Positions 7,868 through 16,176 of a stretch of DNA of 26,080 bases are shown here, one piece after another (position 1 is the first letter of the stretch; each line of letters begins with the position of its first letter). The notes under the pieces were generated by a model. It saw only the letters and a list, made by a program, of their open reading frames with translations, was not told the origin of the DNA and did no database searches. The stretch is from NCBI GenBank assembly GCA_023453665.1, contig JAEXTA010000064.1:1-26080 (forward strand), written 5' to 3'. The translations under genes and the position numbers were made by a program. Origin of the DNA: Bacteroidota bacterium. GTDB taxonomy: Bacteria > Bacteroidota > Ignavibacteria > Ignavibacteriales > Ignavibacteriaceae.

Positions 7868-8764
7868 ATGAACAAAGAGAACTTCAGAGCGTATTTAGCC
7901 TGGATAATGATATGCATTGTTTGGGGAACAACTTATTTGGCAATAAGAGTTGGTGTTGAGCATTTACCTCCAATGTTATTTGCCGGCTTTCGCTGGATAA
8001 TTGCAGGTACTATTTTTATGGCATTCCTTTACCTCAGAGGTAAACATCTTCCTTCAAAAAAAGAAGTTGTACATCTCGGTGTAATGGGTTTACTGATGTT
8101 AGGCGGAGGCAATGGTCTTGTTGTTGTAGCTGAACAGTGGATACCAAGCGGATTAACAGCTTTGATAATCACTACCGTCCCTTTCTGGATAATCGGGATG
8201 GAAACTTTCTTTCCAAACAGACCCAAATTAAATCTGACTTCTATTGCAGGATTAATTCTCGGCTTACTTGGTATATTCTTAATTTTTGGACGAGACATAT
8301 CAACTTTGTTTGACAGTTCATATATAGTCGGGATAATCAGTCTTCTTGCCGCTGAATTTTTTTGGGCGCTTGGGACATTATATTCAAAACATAAAAAGAT
8401 CAGCGTTCATCCTTTGATGGGCGCTTCTGTACAGATGCTTGTTGCGGGTGTTGTACTTACTTTGCTTGGCACTTCACTTGGTGAATTTTCAAGATTCACT
8501 CTCGAAACAAACAGCACGTTAGCATTACTCTATTTAATTTTTGCCGGTTCAATTATAGGATATGGTTCTTATATCTATGCAGTTGCACATTTGCCTCTTT
8601 CACTTGTATCAACTTATGCGTATATAAATCCGGTGATAGCTTTATTCTTAGGCTGGCTTATATTGAATGAACATATCGATTCAATAACAATTGTCGCATC
8701 GGTTATTGTTTTTGCCGGAGTTGCTCTTGTAAAACGGGGTGATGATTTAAATAAAAAAACATAA
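7868..8764 (+). CDS. EamA/DMT-family transporter
   Basis: Inner-membrane protein of about 298 residues with roughly ten hydrophobic helices arranged as two EamA repeats. The first opens with AWIMICIVWGTTYLAIRVG, including the family's typical WG(T/S)xY-like turn after helix 1; the second starts near YIVGIISLLAAEFFWALGTLYSK. The C-terminal PVIALFLGWLILNE motif is also typical. Members export amino acids, nucleobases or other small metabolites, or have unknown substrates; the substrate cannot be read here. The frame runs back to a TTG at 7841, but the ATG at 7868 with AAGGA just before it gives a standard N-terminus. Divergent from eno; no partner gene. Confidence 0.9.
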   Translation: MNKENFRAYLAWIMICIVWGTTYLAIRVGVEHLPPMLFAGFRWIIAGTIFMAFLYLRGKHLPSKKEVVHLGVMGLLMLGGGNGLVVVAEQWIPSGLTALIITTVPFWIIGMETFFPNRPKLNLTSIAGLILGLLGIFLIFGRDISTLFDSSYIVGIISLLAAEFFWALGTLYSKHKKISVHPLMGASVQMLVAGVVLTLLGTSLGEFSRFTLETNSTLALLYLIFAGSIIGYGSYIYAVAHLPLSLVSTYAYINPVIALFLGWLILNEHIDSITIVASVIVFAGVALVKRGDDLNKKT

Positions 8765-8919
8765 GGACAGAATTAACCGGAATATTTTTTTCTGCCTGAC
8801 TGAGTCTGAAAAATAATCTTACTATATTTAAGCAGGTTCGGGTAAGGTATTATTAAGTTAGTCAAGAATTCAGAATTTATTATTCAGGAATAAGGATAAT
8901 AACACTGTCTATAATCAAG

Positions 8920-11316
8920 ATGAGTCACTTCAAAAAAAATAAACTTCGATCACATTTCCCAGATTGTTTATACATTTTCAGTTTGTTAATAATACTACTG
9001 TTTACAAGTGAATTATCATTTTCACAGAGGGATAGTTCAACAATTATTTATGTAGGCGACAGAGGATACCCCCCTTACGAATTTATTGACAAAAACGGGA
9101 AAGCTTCGGGATTAAATGTCGATCTGATTTATGAAATCGGAAAAGTTCTCAACAAAAGAGTAATTGTAAAACTGATGAACTGGACCGAGGCAAGAAAAGA
9201 AATTGAAAACGGAAATGCAGATGTTCATTCAATGTTTTATCTGCCCGAACGTTCTTTGAATGTTGACTTTGGTGATGCATTCACAATTATTAATCACCAG
9301 ATATTTATAAGAAAAGATTCACCTTCCATAAATAATCTTGAAGATATCTCGGGCAAAGAACTTATACTGCAAAACCAGGCTTACGTGCATGATATGCTGC
9401 AAACAATGCAGCATAATACAAAGCTTGTACTTGTTGAAGATGAACCTTCAGCATTAAAGTTATTGGCATCAGGTAAACATGATTGTTCAATTCTTGGTGA
9501 ACAGGTTGGCAGATATGCAGTTCATGCACTTAAACTAAAAAACGTAACGACAAGTGGTCCTCCACTCCTGCCATGCGAATACAGACTTGCAGTAAGAAAA
9601 GGTAATACACAATTACTGGTAAATCTTAACAATGCTTTAAGCAAAGTAAAATTAGACGGCAGCTTTGACCGAATTTATAATAAATGGCTTTTAGTTGATG
9701 ATGATCCCGGTGCTTGGGAATTCATATCAAGGTATTTGCAATATTTGCTGGCATTATTATTACTTATAACACTCATTATTCTCTTCATAACAGTTCATTA
9801 TAAAAACAGGCTGCAAAAAAGTTCTGTTGAATTAAAACAAGAACTGGAAATACGAACAAAAATAGAATATGAATTGAGAAGCAGTCAGCAGATGCTTGCA
9901 AAGGCACAGAAGATTGCACAACTGGGCAATTGGGAACTTGATTTAAAAACAAACACTCTTACCTGGTCAGAACAAATTTTTGAAATATTCGGAATACCAC
10001 GTGATACTATTTCAGCGCATTACGATGATCTCTTTAAAGCTATACACCCCGAAGACCGGCAGAAGCGAATTCTTGCACAGGCTGATGCTATTTCTAATAA
10101 AAAACCAATGGATGTTGAGTACAGGATAATCCGTCCGGATGGGTCAGTACGTCACATTCTTACAAAAGGTGAATTTAGTTTTGACGAGAATAATAATGCA
10201 GTAAGAATTTTCGGAACTGCTCAGGATATCACCGAAAGGAAAATTCTTGAAGAAGCCTTAAAAGATTCTGAAGAAAGGTATAAGCTATTATTTAAGAATA
10301 ATCCACTGCCGATGTGGGTTTATAATACTACCAATTTAAAATTTTTAGCTGTCAATTACGCCGCAGAAGTAAAGTATGGATATACACGTGAAGAATTTTT
10401 GAATATGACAATTGAAGATATCCGTCCCTACCAGGATATAGCTGCTCTGAAAAAATTCCTGAAAGAGCATGGCAATGAATTTAATTATGCCGGGGTATGG
10501 CGTCATAAAAAGAAAGACGGAACTATTATAAATACAGAAATAATTTCTCACTCTATAAACTTTGGTGATGTTCCTGCAAGACTTATACTCGCAAATGATG
10601 TAACAGAAAAACTAAAAGCAGAAGAAGAACTTCAAAACTCAAAAGACCAGTTGCGTGAACTTGCAGCTAATCTTCAGAATATCAGGGAAGAAGAAAGAAC
10701 TGCTGTTGCCAGGGAAATTCATGATGAACTGGGACAGGTTTTAACATATCTTAAAATTAACCTTACATTACTTGGAAAATCTCTTACTTCAAATAATGAG
10801 GAAGCTTTAAAAGATGATTACCAGTCAGAAATAAAAGGAATGACTGATATTATTGACAAAGCAGTTAAGCGTATAAGGAAACTTATTACTGAATTACGCC
10901 CCGAAGTTTTGGACAATCTTGGTTTGATTCCGGCTTTTGAATGGCTGCTTCAGGAGTTTACCGAAAAGACCGGAATAAAGTGTAAGATCGAAAAAAATAT
11001 TGATGAAGTACAAACTGATAAACAGATTGAAATTGCTTTGTTCAGAATTTTTCAGGAAGCATTGACCAATATTGTTAAACATGCACAAGCTTCTGAGGTT
11101 CAGGTAAAATTCAACAGAATTGACTCTAAATTAATTCTTGAAATTGCTGACAACGGTACCGGAATGGATTTATCTAAATCCGGAGATAAAAAAACATTTG
11201 GACTAATCGGCATTCGTGAACGTGCTATTATTCTCGGCGGAAATTTCAACATCCTGAGTGAAATGGGTTCAGGAACCAAACTATCTATAGAAATACCTCT
11301 TAAGGAAAATTCATGA
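8920..11316 (+). CDS. Sensor histidine kinase with periplasmic solute-binding domain, two PAS domains and HisKA_3
   Basis: 798 residues. Signal/TM helix about 17-35, then a periplasmic family 3 solute-binding (Venus-flytrap) domain about 43-257 (GDRGYPPYEFIDKNGKASG, NADVHSMFYLPERS), TM helix about 273-292, a short coiled linker, PAS domain 1 about 333-443 (WELDLKTNTLTWSEQIFEIFG, HPEDR, DGSVRHILTKG, TAQDITERK), PAS domain 2 about 453-565, and a HisKA_3 dimerisation domain with phospho-acceptor H601 in AREIHDELGQ. The ATPase domain has EALTNIVKHA (N717), ADNGTGMD and a short GLIGIRERA box. The layout recalls BvgS/EvgS sensing but with a NarX-type kinase core. Likely signal: a small polar solute such as an amino acid, by domain analogy only. 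Its stop overlaps the regulator start (ATGA). No clear SD. Confidence 0.93.
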   Translation: MSHFKKNKLRSHFPDCLYIFSLLIILLFTSELSFSQRDSSTIIYVGDRGYPPYEFIDKNGKASGLNVDLIYEIGKVLNKRVIVKLMNWTEARKEIENGNADVHSMFYLPERSLNVDFGDAFTIINHQIFIRKDSPSINNLEDISGKELILQNQAYVHDMLQTMQHNTKLVLVEDEPSALKLLASGKHDCSILGEQVGRYAVHALKLKNVTTSGPPLLPCEYRLAVRKGNTQLLVNLNNALSKVKLDGSFDRIYNKWLLVDDDPGAWEFISRYLQYLLALLLLITLIILFITVHYKNRLQKSSVELKQELEIRTKIEYELRSSQQMLAKAQKIAQLGNWELDLKTNTLTWSEQIFEIFGIPRDTISAHYDDLFKAIHPEDRQKRILAQADAISNKKPMDVEYRIIRPDGSVRHILTKGEFSFDENNNAVRIFGTAQDITERKILEEALKDSEERYKLLFKNNPLPMWVYNTTNLKFLAVNYAAEVKYGYTREEFLNMTIEDIRPYQDIAALKKFLKEHGNEFNYAGVWRHKKKDGTIINTEIISHSINFGDVPARLILANDVTEKLKAEEELQNSKDQLRELAANLQNIREEERTAVAREIHDELGQVLTYLKINLTLLGKSLTSNNEEALKDDYQSEIKGMTDIIDKAVKRIRKLITELRPEVLDNLGLIPAFEWLLQEFTEKTGIKCKIEKNIDEVQTDKQIEIALFRIFQEALTNIVKHAQASEVQVKFNRIDSKLILEIADNGTGMDLSKSGDKKTFGLIGIRERAIILGGNFNILSEMGSGTKLSIEIPLKENS

Positions 11317-11948
11317 TAAAAGTTTTTATAGCAGATGATCATTCACTTATAAGAGAAGGATTCAAAAAAATACTTAAAAGTGAACCCGATATCGAAATTG
11401 CCGGCGAATCTGCTGACCCATTCGATTTAATAAACAAAATTCTTAATCCCAAAATTGATGTACTTATACTTGATATAAATCTTCCGGGTAAAAGCGGGCT
11501 TGATGTACTTAAGGAAATAAAAATTCAAATACCGGATCAATATGTACTTATGTTAAGCATGCACCCCGAAGAAAGGTTTGCTATACGATCTCTTAAAGCA
11601 GGCGCTTCAGGATATCTTACTAAAGACAGCGCACCCGAAGAATTAGTAAAAGCCATAAGAAAGATTGCAGCCGGCGGGAAGTACATAAGTCCCAATTTAG
11701 CTGAAGCACTTGCCGGCGGACTCTTTTCTGAAAGTGCAAAACCGGCTCATGAAATTTTATCTGACAGGGAATTCCAGGTAATGCATCTGTTAGCTTTAGG
11801 CAAACCACAAAGTATTATTGCTGAAGAATTGTCACTCAGCCTTAGTACCGTAAATACTTACCGCACCCGTGTACTCGAAAAATTAAATCTTAATTCAAAT
11901 GCTGAACTGATTCACTATGCAATTGAAAATAAGCTGATTGATTTTTGA
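11313..11948 (+). CDS. NarL/LuxR-family response regulator
   Basis: 211 residues. The receiver domain (1-120) has the acidic pair D8-D9, phospho-acceptor D54 in LILDINLPG, a serine in MLSMHPEE and K104 in YLTKDS. The C-terminal LuxR-type helix-turn-helix (about 146-205) reads EILSDREFQVMHLLALGK, then SLSTVNTYRTRVLEKLNL. It overlaps the kinase stop by four bases (ATGA), so the two are translationally coupled and form a cognate pair. HisKA_3 kinases nearly always pair with this regulator class. Target genes are unknown; a perfect inverted repeat 10 nt after the stop could be a terminator or a binding site. Confidence 0.95.
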   Translation: MIKVFIADDHSLIREGFKKILKSEPDIEIAGESADPFDLINKILNPKIDVLILDINLPGKSGLDVLKEIKIQIPDQYVLMLSMHPEERFAIRSLKAGASGYLTKDSAPEELVKAIRKIAAGGKYISPNLAEALAGGLFSESAKPAHEILSDREFQVMHLLALGKPQSIIAEELSLSLSTVNTYRTRVLEKLNLNSNAELIHYAIENKLIDF

Positions 11949-11957
11949 AAATTAAAT

Positions 11958-11981
11958 ATTTGTAGTAAAACTACTACAAAT
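11958..11981 (+). terminator. Perfect inverted repeat after the NarL-type regulator
   Basis: ATTTGTAGTA and TACTACAAAT pair perfectly over ten bases around AAAC. It begins 10 nt after the stop and is followed only by CTTTC, so as an intrinsic terminator it lacks a good T tract. The GTAGTA-type dyad 80 nt before the receiver-only gene could instead be an operator for the adjacent regulator. Confidence 0.5.
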
Positions 11982-12060
11982 CTTTCATTGTATTAGTGAC
12001 GTTCGATTAACTCCCTCTGTTTTATTTTTGCACCAAGATACTTTTATTCTATCGATAAGA

Positions 12061-12441
12061 ATGTTACGCATTTTAATAGTTGATGATTCAAATGTAATCA
12101 GGCAGAGCCTGAAAAAATTACTTCAGATAATTGAAGGTGTTTCAGTAATTGATGAAGCAAAAGATGTCCCTGAAACAATTGAAATCCTGAATAAGAACAG
12201 TTATGATGCTGTTGTTCTTGATATAAATCTTCCTTCAGGTCCAGGTATTAACCTGATACGTGAAATAAAAGAAAGAACGCCTCAGACGATTGTAATGATG
12301 CTGACCAATTATACTGCTGCACAGTATGTTGAAAAATGTAAGACAGAAGGCGCAGATTTTTTCTTTGATAAAACAACTGAATTTGACAGAGTATCAATTG
12401 TACTGGAAAATCTTGCATTAAAATTCACTCAACTCAAATAG
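12061..12441 (+). CDS. Single-domain response regulator (CheY-like receiver)
   Basis: 126 residues from the ATG at 12061, which begins MLRILIVDDSNVIRQ; the frame is open upstream to 12028, but those eleven residues are outside the fold. Receiver marks: D8-D9, D54 in VVLDINLPSG, a threonine in MLTN and K104 in FFDKTTEF. No output domain follows. It lies 112 nt after a complete kinase/regulator pair in the same direction and may compete for phosphate from that kinase, act as a phosphate sink or relay, or act by binding a partner. No chemotaxis genes are nearby, so CheY is a fold name only. Confidence 0.88.
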   Translation: MLRILIVDDSNVIRQSLKKLLQIIEGVSVIDEAKDVPETIEILNKNSYDAVVLDINLPSGPGINLIREIKERTPQTIVMMLTNYTAAQYVEKCKTEGADFFFDKTTEFDRVSIVLENLALKFTQLK

Positions 12442-13209
12442 GTTTTAATAAATAACAGGGGATGTGTTATTAAACTTCCGGAATGGTTCTCCTGTCTTTA
12501 CTGGTAATTCAATGTTCATCCGTGTAGCGATTATACTACAAAAGCAGATTAAATAATTCTACCGGGAATTCACTTTTACAACTATACCGTTCATTTTTGT
12601 CTGTAACTAAATTGATAGTGGACGAAAAATTATTTTGCTCTTTGATTAAATGATGAACATCAGACGATTTGATGATAAAGTTCGGAGATCTGTGCTATAA
12701 ATGAATGATTGAGCGGGTTCGGATTAATATGATAGAATATTTGTTCGAATGTTTAATGAATGATTTGTTGTTTATGCCGAGATAAAAAGGAACCCGCATC
12801 ATTCAATTGACAAACTGAACGATTTGAAAACCAGTTAAAAAGTTTTTGAGTAAAAAATCTTTTTGAACTTTTCATTTATTAACGGGAATTAAAAATAAAC
12901 TGCGGCTAAGCATGAACGATGATAATAGAAATAGAGTATGTTCATATTCTTGAGGATGGCTATTCGATGTGTAACAAACGCCGCAGTTTCTGAGTTCCGA
13001 TACCAGCTCATAAGCGACCCAAATAAAACACTACAAAAATGATCGCTTGAACCACATATGTTACTTTCCGAAACAAAGAAAGCTTGTGGGCTATTTATGA
13101 TCCGGGGGATTATTATTTTAATCTTTAGCTCAATCTAATAAAAACAGCGCCCGCGGACCTGATCTTGACTTTTCAGGAATTAGAAAGAGCCCCCGGAATT
13201 TTTTTTAAA
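12442..13209 (+). ncRNA. Gene-free 760-nt region with many helices ending in GC stem plus T8: candidate structured RNA
   Basis: No plausible coding frame is seen here. On the plus strand the following arms pair: 12455-12462 with 12488-12495 (one G.U), 12523-12527 with 12536-12540, 12594-12601 with 12621-12629 (one bulge), 12658-12662 with 12670-12674, 12702-12720 with 12790-12805 (16 bp with a 3-nt bulge), 12897-12906 with 12980-12989 (10 bp) enclosing 12912-12917 with 12940-12945, 13012-13017 with 13043-13048, 13052-13056 with 13085-13089 enclosing 13064-13068 with 13078-13082, and 13101-13108 with 13190-13197 (TCCGGGGG/CCCCCGGA) enclosing 13158-13162 with 13173-13177. A T8 tract follows directly. 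The helices follow in order along the region and the end looks like a terminator for plus-strand transcription. It matches no RNA class I could recognise. The 5' end is unknown; an alternative is a long regulatory or decayed spacer. Confidence 0.45.
13101..13206 (+). terminator. Long-range GC helix followed by T8
   Basis: The eight-base arms TCCGGGGG (13101-13108) and CCCCCGGA (13190-13197) close an 81-nt loop that holds a smaller hairpin (CCTGA/TCAGG). A run of eight T starts two bases later and runs into the convergent pgi stop codon. It is too wide for a classical terminator hairpin but suits the closing stem of an RNA with its own 3' end. Confidence 0.45.
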
Positions 13210-14872
13210 TCAGACCTTCTATTTTCTTTTCGATATCTCCGTTAATATCAATCGTAATTACTTTTCTATTGTTATCCAACAATGCCTGCCTGTCTCCTAA
13301 TGCCTGAGCTCTAATTAAAACTCCAAACGAAATTGTGGAACTGTCTTCTCCGGCAGTATCAGGTATTTCCGCATCATTTCTAGATGCTGAAATGAGTTGA
13401 ATAAAATATCCATTACCACTGTCGCCTTTATGCAGCTGACCGGTTGAATGTAAAAATCTTGGACCAAACCCAACCGTTGTGGCAATTTTATATTTTTTCA
13501 AAATCTTTATACGAAGTTTTTGTAGTGATGAAAAGATTTTCTCATCCACCGGAAGATATGCTTGTATGGCTACATAACTTTTACCGCTTACAACAGAGTC
13601 TAAAAATTCTGATAAAACATCTTTTACTTCCTTAACCGTCACTTCGCCGTATACTTTCATACCGGGTTCATCAATAGAAGGAATTAATTCAGGCAGTTTT
13701 CCATTTTCCTGGTATTCCTTCACCATCTTTCTTGCAATTATTTTTGCTTCCTCAACATTTGGCTGATCGAAAGGCTGAACTTTAATAAACCAGCTTGCAA
13801 CAGCGGTCGCAAATTCCCAACGGAAAAACTCTCTGCTTAAATCATAAATATCATTAAGAATTATTTCAATAACCGGATGACCGGAGTTTTTCAACTCACC
13901 GGCTATTTTGTCAATCGAATAGTCATCCTTAAGTCTTAGGAAAACGAAAACACGATCATTCCCGTAACTATCAATTCCTGAAAGCTCCTCAATATCAACA
14001 GGTAAAATTCCTTTACCGATTTTTCCTGTGCTTTCTGCAACTAGCTGTTCAACCCATCCTCCAAAACTTGCAATTACTTTTGAGCAGAAGAATGTAACTT
14101 TATCTTTTCCCTCATCAGCAAAAACACCAAGCGCGGCTCCTAATAAAGCAGCTTTGTTTTTATCACCGGATATTTTACATGCATCAGCTTCGGTACGCGC
14201 GGTTGACAATAATGTGCTGATGTCAATCCCGACTAACGCGGCAGGCACTATACCGAATAAAGACAAAGCCGAATATCTGCCACCGATTTCAGGATCGTTC
14301 AAAAATATTTTTCTGAACTTAAGATCTTTTGCCATCTGTTCTAAGCCGCTGCCGGGATCAGTTATAGCGATGAAATGTTGGGAGACTTTTTCTTTTCCAA
14401 GTTTTTTCATTACTGAATTGTAGAAGTATTTCATAAACGAAATAGTTTCAACTGTTCCACCGGACTTGGTGGAAACAATATATAATGTTTTTGCCGGATC
14501 GAGTTTATTATCAAAAGAAAGTATGGTCGAAGGTTCGGTCGTATCTATTACTGACAGATCAAGAAATTTTTCTTTAACTCCAAAGGTTAACCGGAATACT
14601 TCCGGGGCAAGACTTGATCCGCCCATACCCATAAGCAGGGCGTGTGTAAATCCTTCCTTTTGAATCTGATTAACGAAGTCAATAATCTCACTAACTGATT
14701 TTTGGGTTACATCAGGACTTACAAGCCAGCCGAGCCTGTTAACAACTTCATCTGGTTTTGAACTCCATAAAGTGAAGTCCTTGTTCCAAATTCTGTTTAC
14801 GACATTTGCGTCATTAATTTTTTTTACAGCAGTATTTATTTTTTCAGAAAAATTTCCGGCAAAAATATTCAT
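13205..14872 (-). CDS. pgi: Glucose-6-phosphate isomerase (free-standing homologue of the Tal-Pgi fusion C-terminal half)
   Basis: Interconverts glucose-6-phosphate and fructose-6-phosphate in the cytosol. 555 residues. Two SIS sugar-isomerase folds: the first with LLMGMGGSSLAPEVFR (about 79-94) and STKSGGTVET (phosphate-binding loop), followed by AITDPGSGLEQMAKD and GGRYSALSLFG; the second with EFFRWEFATAVASWFIKVQPFDQPNVEEAK and a late GPRFLHSTGQLHKG histidine/lysine segment typical of PGI. In many bacteria this type of PGI is fused behind transaldolase. Here its ATG overlaps the tal stop by four bases (ATGA), with GAGG seven bases upstream inside the tal 3' end, so the two are translationally coupled. 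The product of this gene and the tal product feed fructose-6-phosphate between glycolysis and the pentose phosphate route. Confidence 0.92.
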   Translation of the reverse strand: MNIFAGNFSEKINTAVKKINDANVVNRIWNKDFTLWSSKPDEVVNRLGWLVSPDVTQKSVSEIIDFVNQIQKEGFTHALLMGMGGSSLAPEVFRLTFGVKEKFLDLSVIDTTEPSTILSFDNKLDPAKTLYIVSTKSGGTVETISFMKYFYNSVMKKLGKEKVSQHFIAITDPGSGLEQMAKDLKFRKIFLNDPEIGGRYSALSLFGIVPAALVGIDISTLLSTARTEADACKISGDKNKAALLGAALGVFADEGKDKVTFFCSKVIASFGGWVEQLVAESTGKIGKGILPVDIEELSGIDSYGNDRVFVFLRLKDDYSIDKIAGELKNSGHPVIEIILNDIYDLSREFFRWEFATAVASWFIKVQPFDQPNVEEAKIIARKMVKEYQENGKLPELIPSIDEPGMKVYGEVTVKEVKDVLSEFLDSVVSGKSYVAIQAYLPVDEKIFSSLQKLRIKILKKYKIATTVGFGPRFLHSTGQLHKGDSGNGYFIQLISASRNDAEIPDTAGEDSSTISFGVLIRAQALGDRQALLDNNRKVITIDINGDIEKKIEGLI

Positions 14873-15972
14873 GAAGATGCCTCATTTTTTAATCTGGTGA
14901 TTTTTTCTTCAAGACTTTTTAACAATGACGAGAAGGACTCTGAGAAGGATTTAACTCCATCAACCTGAAGTTTATTTGTTGTTTGTTCAAGATTAATCCC
15001 GAACTCTTTAATCCCGTTTAGGTGAAGTTTTGCTCCTTCTACATCTTTACTTAAAGTTTCTTTAACAATGCCATGATCTACAAAAGCATCAATGGTTGCA
15101 GGCGGCATTGTATTTACCGTATCAGGACCGATCAGTTCATCGACATAAATTGTGTCTTTATAATTAGGATTTTTAGTACTTGTTGAAGCCCATAAAAGTC
15201 TTTGTACTCTTGCACCTTTTGCTTCAAGTTTTTTCCATCGGCTTGATGAAAATATTTCACGTGAATATTCAAATGCGATTTTCGAATTTGCAATCGCTGT
15301 TTTTCCCTGAAGTTCTTTATTCTTTTGTCTTTCAAGTTCGCTGTCAACAGCAGTATCAACTCTGCTTACAAAGAATGAAGCGACGGATGCGAGTTTATTT
15401 ACATCCCCGCCTGATTTATCAAACTTCTCAAGCCCGCTTATAAATGCTTCTACAACTTTCTTATAGTTATCAACACTGAATATTAATGTAACGTTAACAT
15501 TAACGCCCGCACCCAGCACTTCAGTAATTGCAGGAATACCCTCCGGTGTACCGGGAATTTTTATCATTACATTCGGTCGTGACAATGTTTTATAAAGTCT
15601 TAATGCCTGGTCGATTGTATCTTTTGTATTGTTGGCGAGAAATGGATTTACTTCAAGGCTTACATAACCGTCAAGTCCCTTAGTTGAATCATAAACGGAT
15701 TTCATTTCATCAGCAGCCATTGCTATATCTGTAATGGCAAGATTTTCATAAACGTCTTCAACGGACAAATTGTTCTTTATCAGCTTTTTAATTTCATCAT
15801 CATAGTCATTGCTTTGTGATATTGCTTTATCAAATATTGTAGGGTTTGATGTCATGCCTCTCAATCCCCTGATTATTAATTCTTTCAGTTCACCACTTGT
15901 TAAAAGTTTTCTGCTTATAAAATCCAGCCAGACAGATTGTCCAAGTGCCGCAAGTTCGTTTAGTTTCGTCAT
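14869..15972 (-). CDS. tal: Transaldolase
   Basis: Transfers a dihydroxyacetone unit between sugar phosphates in the non-oxidative pentose phosphate pathway. 367 residues from the ATG at 15972, chosen because GAGG lies about eight bases upstream and the protein then starts MTKLNELAALGQSVWLDFISR. Motifs: RGMTSNPTIFDKAI, the Schiff-base lysine in NVMIKIPGTPEG, VNVNVTLIFSVDNY and FFVSRVDTAVDSEL. An in-frame ATG 11 codons further up (16005) lacks an SD. This long transaldolase form is the one normally found as the first half of Tal-Pgi fusions. It overlaps pgi by ATGA. The third pathway gene, rpiA, is 6 kb away on the other strand. Confidence 0.94.
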   Translation of the reverse strand: MTKLNELAALGQSVWLDFISRKLLTSGELKELIIRGLRGMTSNPTIFDKAISQSNDYDDEIKKLIKNNLSVEDVYENLAITDIAMAADEMKSVYDSTKGLDGYVSLEVNPFLANNTKDTIDQALRLYKTLSRPNVMIKIPGTPEGIPAITEVLGAGVNVNVTLIFSVDNYKKVVEAFISGLEKFDKSGGDVNKLASVASFFVSRVDTAVDSELERQKNKELQGKTAIANSKIAFEYSREIFSSSRWKKLEAKGARVQRLLWASTSTKNPNYKDTIYVDELIGPDTVNTMPPATIDAFVDHGIVKETLSKDVEGAKLHLNGIKEFGINLEQTTNKLQVDGVKSFSESFSSLLKSLEEKITRLKNEASS

Positions 15973-16176
15973 TTTGTTACCTCGATGTTCCTTATACTTT
16001 TTCAATAAATTTTCTTCTTTAAAATTAAAAAATAATATTTATAAACTACCCTGTTTTAAGGAATGTAAGGCGGTTTTCTTTGGATAGTAAAAGAACAGTA
16101 ATTTGTTTCGATTGGTTAATGTGTGATAAACAGGGAAAGTTCTGACAAGTAAATTTGTATGATTTTTATCTTGCTA

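Noticed and set aside
8910..8915. TATAAT as a -10 promoter box for the flytrap kinase
   Set aside because: It ends only four bases before the ATG, which would give a near-leaderless message; such AT hexamers are common here, and this phylum's promoters differ from the E. coli consensus.
12442..13209. tmRNA, RNase P RNA, SRP RNA or group I/II intron in the structured spacer
   Set aside because: Neither strand shows the conserved cores (tmRNA tRNA-like ends and tag frame, the RNase P GAGGAAAGTCC strand, the SRP AGGTCCGGAAGGAAGCAGC-type loop, or a group II domain V). Only GGTTCGG at 12716 recalls a T loop, with no matching acceptor stem.
14028..14423. Plus-strand frame of 131 codons opposite pgi
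   Set aside because: Lies wholly inside a well-supported pgi gene on the other strand; composition is that of an antisense shadow.
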